Source of the DNA: Actinomycetota bacterium
GTDB taxonomy: Bacteria > Actinomycetota > Thermoleophilia > Solirubrobacterales > 70-9
Length of the DNA: 7,754 bases
NCBI GenBank assembly: GCA_018268695.1
Contig: JAFDWD010000602.1
Span: forward strand, 1-7,754
Direction: 5' to 3'
Part shown: positions 1-5,901 of the stretch, in pieces
How the letters are laid out: each line of letters begins with the position of its first letter
Numbering within the stretch: the stretch's first letter is position 1
Program-made: the position numbers and the translations under genes
Notes under the pieces: generated by a model
What the model was told of the DNA's origin: nothing
What the model saw: only the letters and a program-made list of their open reading frames with translations
Database searches by the model: none

Positions 1-1
1 C

Positions 2-496
2 TGCGGCGCCGACAAGCTGCCGCCGATGCTCGCCCGCGGTGTGCTTCTCGACGTCGCGGGCGAGGACGAGCTGCCCGCCGGGACGCCGATCGGCCCGGCC
101 GAGCTGGAGGCCGCCGAGCGCGCCGCCGGGGTCGACGTCGGGGAGGGCGACGTCGTCCTGGTCCGCACCGGCTGGCTGGGGCGGACCGGCGCGGAAGCGT
201 CCACCTACTACGACGGCGAGCCGGGCCTCGACACCGATGCCGCGCGCTGGCTCGCCGAGCGCCGCCCGGCGATGGTCGGCGCCGACAACTTCGCGGTCGA
301 GCGCATTCCTTTCCTCGAGGGCGAGGCGTTCCCGGTCCACCAGATCCTGATCGCCGACCACGGCGTGCCGCTGCTGGAGAGCGTCGTGCTCGACGAGCTC
401 GCCGCGCGCGCCACCGGCCCCTTCCTCTTCGTCGCCCTGCCGCTCGGCCTGGTCGGCTCGACCGCCTCGCCGCTGACCCCGGTGGCGGTGCTGTGA
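2..496 (+). CDS. Cyclase / kynurenine formamidase-like metal-dependent hydrolase, C-terminal part (5' end outside window)
   Basis: The reading frame is open from base 2, so the gene starts upstream. The ATG at 26 is internal, because the residues before it (CGADKLPP) run directly into the family-typical RGVLLDVA segment. About 164 residues are visible. Seen: RGVLLDVA, then GDVVLVRTGW, then VGADNFAVE, then PVHQILIADHGVPLLES. In the cyclase family (PF04199: kynurenine formamidase, isatin hydrolase and related ring-opening hydrolases) the last segment carries a conserved His and Glu near the metal site. Both are present, at His105 and Glu118 counted from the Met at 26. The metal-binding HxGTHxDxPxH motif should lie upstream of the window and cannot be checked. 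The stop overlaps the next start (GTGA, 493-496), so it is probably cotranslated with the CoA-ester genes that follow. Hydrolysis of a cyclic amide or lactone, or of an acyl amide, is the likely chemistry. The substrate is unknown. Confidence 0.87.
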   Translation, partial: CGADKLPPMLARGVLLDVAGEDELPAGTPIGPAELEAAERAAGVDVGEGDVVLVRTGWLGRTGAEASTYYDGEPGLDTDAARWLAERRPAMVGADNFAVERIPFLEGEAFPVHQILIADHGVPLLESVVLDELAARATGPFLFVALPLGLVGSTASPLTPVAVL

Positions 497-1536
497 GCGC
501 GGCGCCGCGCCAAGGCCTGCTGCGCCCGCTGGAGGGGACGACCGTCGTCGACCTCTCCCAGCAGCTCCCCGGCCCGTTTGCGACGCTGCTGCTGCGCACG
601 CTCGGCGCCCGGGTGGTGAAGGTGGAACCGCCGGGCGGCGACGCGGCGCGGAAGATCGACCCGGAGATGTTCCGGCGGATGGCCGCCGACAAGGAGATCG
701 TGACGCTCGACCTGAAGGACGAGGCCGACCGGGCGAAGCTGCACCGGCTGGTCGCCGAGGCCGACGCCTTCGTCGAGGGCTTCCGCCCCGGCGTCGCTGC
801 CCGGCTCGCCGCCGACTGGGACACGCTGCGCGAGCTCAATCCGCGGCTCGTCTACTGCTCGCTCTCGGGCTACGGCGCCGACGGGCCGCTGGCCGACCGT
901 CCCGGCCACGACGTCAACTACCTGGCGCTGGCGGCGGGACTGGCGGCCGGGCCGCTCGACGGTGAGGCCCTGATCCGCGTCCCCTGGGTCGACCTCGCCG
1001 CAGGCACCAACGCGTCGCTCCTGATCCTCGCCGCGCTGATGCAGGCCCGCGACACCGGCCTCGGCCGCCACCTCGAGGTGGCGATGCTGGACGCGGCGGC
1101 GATCTGGGCCGCCGCCAAGCCGCCGCGCGCCGGCGGCGAGGGCGCCTACGGTGTGTTCGTCGCCGGCGACGGCGGGCGCGTCGCCGTGGCCGTGCTCGAG
1201 GCCGAGCAGTGGGCCCGCCTCTGCCGTGCGTTCGGCTGGGAGGATTGGCTCGCCGACCCCGCCTTCGCCGACCACGATGGCCGCCGCGCGCGCCACGCCG
1301 AGGTCACCGCGCGACTGCGCGAGGCGATCGCCGCCCGCCCCGTCGAGGCGCTGGTCGAGCTTGCCGTCGAGCACGACGTCGGCATCTCCGCGGTCAACGA
1401 CGCCGCGGCCGCGGCGAGCGATCCGCAGCTGGCGACGCGCGACCTCTTCCACGGCGGCCAGGACTGGCGACCGCTCGGCCGCGCCGCCGTACCCGTGCCT
1501 TTCGCGATCGCCGGTGCGCCGGCGGAGGAGGAGTGA
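493..1536 (+). CDS. CaiB/BaiF family III CoA-transferase-like protein, alpha-methylacyl-CoA racemase type
   Basis: This is a 347-residue protein starting at a GTG that overlaps the upstream stop. The start fits because the family N-terminus (LRPLEGTTVVDLSQQLPGPF, residues 10-29) begins immediately after it. Family III hallmarks are visible: LGARVVKVEPPGGD (37-50), LDLKDEADRAKL (72-83), ADAFVEGFRPG (90-100) and LVYCSLSGYGADGP (119-132). The segment GHDVNYLALAAG (138-149) and Asp167 in WVDLAAGT match the His/Asp acid-base pair known for alpha-methylacyl-CoA racemases (His126 and Asp156 of the mycobacterial enzyme, from memory). In formyl-CoA transferase, the aspartate equivalent to Asp167 forms the acyl anhydride. 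The short length (about 350, against about 400-430 for many transferases) also favours the racemase branch. It probably acts in the cytosol on an acyl-CoA made by the ligase encoded downstream, either inverting an alpha-methyl centre or moving CoA between acids. Family is certain; racemase versus transferase is inference. Confidence 0.9.
   Translation: MSAAPRQGLLRPLEGTTVVDLSQQLPGPFATLLLRTLGARVVKVEPPGGDAARKIDPEMFRRMAADKEIVTLDLKDEADRAKLHRLVAEADAFVEGFRPGVAARLAADWDTLRELNPRLVYCSLSGYGADGPLADRPGHDVNYLALAAGLAAGPLDGEALIRVPWVDLAAGTNASLLILAALMQARDTGLGRHLEVAMLDAAAIWAAAKPPRAGGEGAYGVFVAGDGGRVAVAVLEAEQWARLCRAFGWEDWLADPAFADHDGRRARHAEVTARLREAIAARPVEALVELAVEHDVGISAVNDAAAAASDPQLATRDLFHGGQDWRPLGRAAVPVPFAIAGAPAEEE
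1524..1533 (+). promoter_or_regulatory. Strong Shine-Dalgarno for the first thiolase-fold gene
   Basis: A purine-rich GGAGGAGGAG run lies within the last codons of the CaiB/BaiF gene, 7 bases before the ATG at 1541. It fixes that ATG as the start of the thiolase-fold gene, although the same frame stays open much further upstream (to an ATG at 1151) inside the CaiB/BaiF gene. It is the strongest ribosome-binding site in the window. Confidence 0.75.
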
Positions 1537-1540
1537 CCAG

Positions 1541-2626
1541 ATGGGTGTAGTCAGATCGAGGGTCCGGATCACCGGCATCGGCGAGTCGGGCGGGGCGATC
1601 CCCGACCCCGAGGCCTCGCTGGAGACGACGATCTTCGCCGCCGCCTCGGCGGCCCTGGCCGACGCCGGGATCGGCCGCGACGAGGTCGACGGGATCGTCC
1701 TCGCCGCCTCCGACCAGACCGACGGGCGGGCGATCTCCTCGATGCTCACCTCGGGCCCCGCGGGCGCCTACCTGAACGACGAGATCAACGCCGCCTCGAG
1801 CCCCGGCCACGCGCTGGCGCTGGCCTGGATGCAGGTCCTCTCCGGCACCCACCGCCGCGTCCTCGTCAGTTCCTGGGGCAAGGCCTCGGAGTCGACCTTC
1901 GGCGTGCAGGCGGCCGAGCGGCTCTCCGCCGAGCCCTTCTACGAGCGCGACGGCGGTGCCTCGGCGCTGGCCGCCGCGGCGATCCAGGCCTCCGTCCACC
2001 GGGCCGCCTCGGGCGACCCGGAGAAGGCGGCGCGCGCGGCCGCCGCGCTCGCCGCCCGCAACAACACCACGGTCACGGAGGAGGCGGTCGCGGCCTCCGA
2101 CTACGTCGCCTCGCCGCTCCGCCGGCTCGAAGTGCCGGCCGAGATCGACGGCGCCTTCTCGCTGGTGCTGGAGCGGGCCGACCTCGGTTCCGACGGCGTC
2201 GACATCGGCGGGATCGGCTGGCGCTCCGACATCGGCCGGCTCGGCGATCGGTCGCTGGGCCGGCTCGAGCACCTCGAGCACGCGGTGGCCGACGCCTACG
2301 GGCGCGCCGGAATCGACGACCCAGGAGGACAGGTGGACACCTGGTACCTGCACGACTACACTCCCGACGCCGAGGTGCTGGCCTACGCGCCGTTCGGCGT
2401 CTGCGCCGCCGGCGAGGCGCTCGACCTGGCGCTGGAGGGCTCGCCGAAGGTGAATCCCGACGGCGGCAGCCTGCGCGGCGAGGCCCCCTTCGGCGGGCCG
2501 CTGCGCAAGGTCCTCGAGGGCGTGCGGGCGATCCGCGGCGGCACCGCCGGGCGCGCCGTCGCCCACCTCACCACCGGCTTCGCGGGCCAGTTCCAGACCG
2601 CCGTCGTCCTGGAGGCGAAGGCATGA
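1541..2626 (+). CDS. Thiolase-fold protein 1 (SCP2/lipid-transfer type), catalytic Cys replaced by Ser
   Basis: This is a 361-residue protein whose start is set by the GGAGGAGGAG site upstream. The thiolase fold shows in an N-terminal strand (VRITGIGES, 8-16), the AALADAGIGRDEVDGIVLA helix-strand unit (37-55), RRVLVSSWGKASES (105-118), the C-terminal-half motif VDTWYLHDYTPDAEVL (265-280) and VNPDGGSLRG (304-313). In catalytic SCP2-type thiolases the nucleophile lies in an ENACASGS-like segment. Here the aligned segment is INAASSPGH (82-90), with Ser86 at the cysteine position. The HD pair is kept (His271, Asp272). The usual GHP motif reads GEAP (313-316), so that histidine is lost. The protein is shorter than its neighbour (403) and than typical thiolases (about 390). 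It overlaps the second thiolase-fold gene by four bases (ATGA). Normal claisen-type thiolysis is unlikely. A structural partner or aldolase-type role with the next two genes is inferred. Confidence 0.85.
   Translation: MGVVRSRVRITGIGESGGAIPDPEASLETTIFAAASAALADAGIGRDEVDGIVLAASDQTDGRAISSMLTSGPAGAYLNDEINAASSPGHALALAWMQVLSGTHRRVLVSSWGKASESTFGVQAAERLSAEPFYERDGGASALAAAAIQASVHRAASGDPEKAARAAAALAARNNTTVTEEAVAASDYVASPLRRLEVPAEIDGAFSLVLERADLGSDGVDIGGIGWRSDIGRLGDRSLGRLEHLEHAVADAYGRAGIDDPGGQVDTWYLHDYTPDAEVLAYAPFGVCAAGEALDLALEGSPKVNPDGGSLRGEAPFGGPLRKVLEGVRAIRGGTAGRAVAHLTTGFAGQFQTAVVLEAKA
2611..2615 (+). promoter_or_regulatory. Shine-Dalgarno for the second thiolase-fold gene
   Basis: GGAGG lies 7 bases before the ATG at 2623, inside the 3' end of the preceding gene. 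Together with the ATGA stop/start overlap it supports that start and translational coupling of the two thiolase-fold subunits. Confidence 0.65.
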
Positions 2627-3834
2627 GCGCGACGATCGAGCTGAACCGTCCGGTCGCCGCCGTCGGGGTCGGCCAGACCCCGTTCACGTCGACCGATAAG
2701 GCGCCGACCTACGTCGAGATGCTGAAGCGCTCGGCGAGCGAGGCGCTCGACTCCGCGTCGCTGACGATCGACGACATCGACGCGGTCGTCCTCGCCCTCG
2801 CGCCGGAGTCGCTGATGGGCGTGAACCACGCCGAGCGCTGGTGCATCGAAAACCTCGGCGCCCGCGACAAGCCGGTGCTGCGGATCCAGACCGGCGGCGC
2901 GACCGGCCTCTCCGCCGTCCAGGCGGGCTTCTCCCACATCGCCTCGGGTCTCTACGAACGGGTGCTGGTGGTCGGCGCCGACCGGGTCCGCGAGAGCGGC
3001 GACGCGCAGAAGATCTTCAACAAGATCTGGGACCCGTTCTACGAGCGGCCGCTGCCCTTCACCACGATCACGATGATCGCGATGTCGGCGGTCCGGTACA
3101 TGGCCAAATATGGCCTGACCGAGAGGCAGATGGCGCGGGTGTCGGTGAAGGCCCACCACAACGGGGCGCTCAACCCCAACGCCCACATCCGCAAGGAGGT
3201 GTCGATCGAGGACGTGCTCGACTCGCGCTACCTCGCCTGGCCGATCAAGCTGCTCGACGCCTGTCCGCAGTCGGCGGGCGGCTGCGCGGTGGTGCTCTCC
3301 TCGGCCGACGCGGTGAAGCCAGGGTCCCAGTCGCCCGCCTGGGTCACCGGGATCGCGATGGCGGGGGAGAGCTACTACATCGGCGACCGCCTGGAGACGT
3401 CGGAGCGCGGCTATGACTACGGCGACGCCGAGGCGCTCGCCGTCGCCGCCGAGCGCGCCTACGCGATGGCCGGGATCACCGATCCCAGGTCGCAGATCGA
3501 CGCGATCGAGACCTACGCCTCCTTCACCCCGGTCGAGGTCCACAACGCCGAGGCGCTCGGCTTCGCCGATCTCGGCACGGCCGGGCCGCTGTTCGAGGAA
3601 GGCTTCTTCGACCTCGACGGCGAGTTCCCGCTGAATCCCTCCGGCGGGGTCATCTGCACCAACCCGATCAGCGTCACCGCGATGGTCCGCTTCGTCGAGG
3701 CGGTGCTGCAGGTGCAGGGCAATGCCGGCGCCCACCAGGTGGAGGGCGCGAAGACCGTCGTCGCCACCGGCGCGGGCGGGTCGCACCAGTTCTTCAACGT
3801 CGCTGTCGTCACCTCCGAGGAGCCGAGCAAATGA
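2623..3834 (+). CDS. Thiolase-fold protein 2 (Ltp2/SCP2-like), thiolase catalytic residues absent
   Basis: This is a 403-residue protein, a normal length for SCP2-type thiolases. Fold landmarks are PVAAVGVGQTPF (10-21), IDDIDAVVLALAPES (49-63), GLYERVLVVGADRVRES (109-125), RQMARVSVKAHHNGALNPNA (168-187), WPIKLLDACPQSAGGCAVVL (206-225), ETYASFTPVEVHNAEALGF (296-314), NPSGGVICTNPIS (338-350) and a C-terminal ATGAGGSHQFFN (381-392). At the nucleophile position (CASG in active enzymes) the best alignment gives GATG, so Cys becomes Gly92. The HDCF-type motif is TYASF, with Tyr298 in place of His. The GHP motif is TNP, with Asn347 in place of His. All three usual thiolase residues are therefore missing. 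A tyrosine in place of that histidine is also found in the thiolase-like retro-aldolase Ltp2 (active-site tyrosines near 294 and 344, from memory), but the second tyrosine is not seen here. The DUF35 gene follows with an ATGA overlap, as expected for a subunit pair. Confidence 0.88.
   Translation: MSATIELNRPVAAVGVGQTPFTSTDKAPTYVEMLKRSASEALDSASLTIDDIDAVVLALAPESLMGVNHAERWCIENLGARDKPVLRIQTGGATGLSAVQAGFSHIASGLYERVLVVGADRVRESGDAQKIFNKIWDPFYERPLPFTTITMIAMSAVRYMAKYGLTERQMARVSVKAHHNGALNPNAHIRKEVSIEDVLDSRYLAWPIKLLDACPQSAGGCAVVLSSADAVKPGSQSPAWVTGIAMAGESYYIGDRLETSERGYDYGDAEALAVAAERAYAMAGITDPRSQIDAIETYASFTPVEVHNAEALGFADLGTAGPLFEEGFFDLDGEFPLNPSGGVICTNPISVTAMVRFVEAVLQVQGNAGAHQVEGAKTVVATGAGGSHQFFNVAVVTSEEPSK
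3817..3822 (+). promoter_or_regulatory. Shine-Dalgarno for the DUF35 gene
   Basis: GAGGAG ends 8 bases before the ATG at 3831, which itself overlaps the upstream stop (ATGA). This supports the chosen start and coupled, roughly stoichiometric expression with the thiolase-fold gene. Confidence 0.6.
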
Positions 3835-4295
3835 GCACCACCGTCGAGCCGCTGGTCGTCGACCAGCACTGGGACCTGACCTACAACCACACCGCCGACC
3901 CGGTCACCGCGCACTTCCTGCGTAGCCTCGGGGAGGGCAGGCTGCTGGGCATCAAGTGCCCGGTCTGCAAGCGGACTCTGGCGCCGCCGCGGCCGATCTG
4001 CGACCGCGACTTCTGCGAGACCGAGGGCTGGGTCGAGCTGGAGCTGACCGGCACGCTGGAGCTGTTCACGATCATGAACCTGAAGATCGCGGGGCTGCCG
4101 GAGCCGCCCTACGTGCTCGCCTACGTGACGCCGGAGAACGCCGACACCGCGATCGGCGGCTTCCTCTCCGGGGTCGACCTGTCGTCGTTCGACGACGCGC
4201 TGACGCGGCTGAAGGTGGGCGCGCCGGTGGAGATCAAGTTCAAGGACGAGCGCGAGGGGCGGATCACCGACCTGTACTTCCAGCTCGCCGACTGA
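3831..4295 (+). CDS. DUF35-type zinc-ribbon and OB-fold protein (acyl-CoA-associated partner of thiolase-fold enzymes)
   Basis: This 154-residue protein has the standard DUF35 order: an N-terminal helix (TAHFLRSLGEGRLLGIKC, 26-43), a rubredoxin-like zinc ribbon with Cys43, Cys46, Cys57 and Cys62 (CPVC, then PPRPICDRDFC), and an OB-fold (WVELELTGTLELFTIMN, 67-83; PYVLAYVTPENADTAIGGFL, 93-112; LKVGAPVEIKF, 126-136). Length is typical (about 130-150). In characterised systems such proteins bind thiolase-fold partners: the archaeal acetoacetyl-CoA thiolase/HMG-CoA synthase complex, where the protein channels CoA intermediates, and the actinobacterial Ltp2 aldolase, where the DUF35 domain is needed for activity. 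Its position directly after two thiolase-fold genes supports that role here. The second half of the ribbon is C-X4-C instead of the common C-X2-C. The function as a scaffold or CoA-binding subunit is inferred from family and context. Confidence 0.92.
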   Translation: MSTTVEPLVVDQHWDLTYNHTADPVTAHFLRSLGEGRLLGIKCPVCKRTLAPPRPICDRDFCETEGWVELELTGTLELFTIMNLKIAGLPEPPYVLAYVTPENADTAIGGFLSGVDLSSFDDALTRLKVGAPVEIKFKDEREGRITDLYFQLAD

Positions 4296-4299
4296 GCCG

Positions 4300-5901
4300 A
4301 TGGCGGGGCCGCACCCACTCGCGCGCAACTTCGGCGACCTGGTCGCCGAGATGGCGGCGCGCGACGCCGACGCGCCCGCGGTGATCGAAGCCGGGGTCGA
4401 ACTCTCCTACGGGGAGTTGGACGCCAGGGTCGATGCCTTCGCGGAGGGGCTGGCGGCGCTCGGGGTGCGGCGCGGCGCCACCGTCGGCCTCCTCTGCACG
4501 AACCGCTGGGAGTGGCCGGTCGCGGCGCTCGGCGCACACCGGGCGGGCGCCCGGGTCGCCGCCTTCAACACCTTCGCCAAGGCCTGGGACCTCGAGTACA
4601 TGCTCGGCCACTCCGGCGCCGAGGCCCTGGTCTGCGTCGAGCGCTTCCGCTCGCGCGACTTCCGCGAGACGCTGGCCGAGCTGATGCCGGAGCTGCGCGA
4701 CGGCGGCGGGCCGTTCGAGCGCTTCGCCCAATTGCGCGAGGTGATCGTGATTGGCGTGCGCGGCGACCTTGCCGGAGCACGCGGCTTCGAGGAGGTGCTC
4801 GCGCTGCGGGGCGAGGTGGACCGGGAGACGGTCGCTCTCTCGGGCGCCGACGCCTTCGTCCTCTACACCTCGGGCTCCAGCGCGCGGCCGAAGGCGGTGC
4901 CGCTGGTCCACGGGGCGGCGATCGAGAACGGCTTCGCGATCGGAGAGCGGATGGGGTTGCGGGCCGCGGACCGGGTCCTCGTCACGGTGCCGCTCTTTTG
5001 GGCCTACGGGGCGCTGAACGCGCTGCCCGCGAGCCTCGGCCACGGCGCGGCGATGGTCCTGCAGGCGGCCTTCGAGCCGGGCGGCGCGCTCGACCTGATC
5101 GAGGAGCACCGGGCGACCGCGATCTACACGCTTCCCAACATGACGGCCGCGCTGGTCGAGCACGAGGCCTTCGCGCCGGAGCGGGTCGCTTCCCTGCGGA
5201 CCGGGCTCACCCTCGGCACGCCGGGAGAGATCGAGCGCGCTGCGATCGGCCTCGGCGCCCCCGAGATCTGCAACATCTACGGCGGGACCGAGACCTACGG
5301 CAACTGCTGCGTGACGCCGTCGAGTTGGCCGCTCGAGCGCCGCATGGTGAGCCAGGGCCCGCCGCTGCCGGGGGTCGAGCTGCGGATCGCCGACCGCGAG
5401 ACCGGCGCGCCGGTGCCGGTCGGCGAGGTCGGCGAGATCCAGGTGAAGGGCTACCTGGCGCGCGGCTACCTCGGCGACACCACCGGCGCCTCGGCCGCCT
5501 TCGGCGCCGACGGCTGGTACCGCTCCGGGGATCTCGGGTCGCTCGACGCCGACGGCAACCTCTGCTTCAGCTCGCGCGCCACCGAGATGATCAAGACCGG
5601 CGGCATCAACGTCGCCCCGCGCGAAGTCGAGGAGTTCCTCGCGATGCACGAGGCGGTCGCGTCGGTGGCGGTGGTCGGGGTGCCGGACGAGCGCTCGGGC
5701 GAAGTCGTCGTCGCCTTCGTCGTCCCCCGCGAGGGGACCAATCCGGCCGAGGAGGAGGTGCGCGCGTTCTGCGCCGAGCGGATCGCCGGATACAAGGTGC
5801 CGGTCCGGGTCCACGTGGTCGCGGCGATGCCGGCGACGGACACGGGGAAGCTGGCGCGTCGAAAGCTTGTCGAGATGGACACGAAAGGGGTGGGTGCGTG
5901 A
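4300..5901 (+). CDS. Acyl-CoA synthetase / AMP-dependent ligase (ANL superfamily)
   Basis: This 533-residue protein would activate a carboxylic acid to its CoA thioester through an acyl-adenylate. The ANL core motifs are all present: the phosphate-binding loop LYTSGSSARPK (188-198), YGGTETYGN (327-335), the adenosine-binding region GWYRSGDLGSLDADGN (405-420) with Asp411, the hinge region SSRATEMIKTGGINVAPREV (424-443), and the C-terminal TDTGKLARRK (513-522) with the catalytic Lys517. Length fits medium-chain, aromatic or CaiC-like ligases. Nothing in the sequence alone fixes the substrate. The ATG at 4300 lies 4 bases after the DUF35 stop and has no clear ribosome-binding site, so translation probably relies on coupling. 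The stop overlaps the aldehyde dehydrogenase start (TGATG). It is the most likely entry point of the pathway encoded here, producing the CoA ester used by the CaiB/BaiF and thiolase-fold proteins. Confidence 0.93.
   Translation: MAGPHPLARNFGDLVAEMAARDADAPAVIEAGVELSYGELDARVDAFAEGLAALGVRRGATVGLLCTNRWEWPVAALGAHRAGARVAAFNTFAKAWDLEYMLGHSGAEALVCVERFRSRDFRETLAELMPELRDGGGPFERFAQLREVIVIGVRGDLAGARGFEEVLALRGEVDRETVALSGADAFVLYTSGSSARPKAVPLVHGAAIENGFAIGERMGLRAADRVLVTVPLFWAYGALNALPASLGHGAAMVLQAAFEPGGALDLIEEHRATAIYTLPNMTAALVEHEAFAPERVASLRTGLTLGTPGEIERAAIGLGAPEICNIYGGTETYGNCCVTPSSWPLERRMVSQGPPLPGVELRIADRETGAPVPVGEVGEIQVKGYLARGYLGDTTGASAAFGADGWYRSGDLGSLDADGNLCFSSRATEMIKTGGINVAPREVEEFLAMHEAVASVAVVGVPDERSGEVVVAFVVPREGTNPAEEEVRAFCAERIAGYKVPVRVHVVAAMPATDTGKLARRKLVEMDTKGVGA

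Noticed and set aside
1151..1540. Possible N-terminal extension of the first thiolase-fold protein
   Set aside because: The extension is Pro/Arg/Ser-rich shadow translation inside the CaiB/BaiF gene. The strong ribosome-binding site at 1524-1533 and the fold start at 1541 mark the true beginning.
208..1749. Minus-strand open frame of 513 residues over the first three genes
   Set aside because: It crosses three plus-strand genes with clear motifs and carries none of its own.
1394..2566. Minus-strand open frame of 390 residues
   Set aside because: It is antisense to the well-supported thiolase-fold gene, is rich in Gly/Arg/Val/Asp with no recognisable motif, and is a usual by-product of very high GC content.
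4296..4299. Possible promoter or regulatory gap between the DUF35 gene and the ligase
   Set aside because: The gap is only 4 bases, too short for a promoter, and no hairpin or -10/-35 pattern was recognised around it.
4264..5814. Minus-strand open frame of 516 residues opposite the ligase
   Set aside because: The His/Arg/Asp/Gly-rich antisense translation has no domain signature, and the plus strand encodes a complete ANL ligase.
4512..5900. Long open frame fused upstream of the aldehyde dehydrogenase, giving an apparent 925-residue protein
   Set aside because: The upstream part is an arginine-rich, low-complexity translation out of frame with the ligase, which has all ANL motifs over the same bases. 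The dehydrogenase begins at the ATG at 5901.
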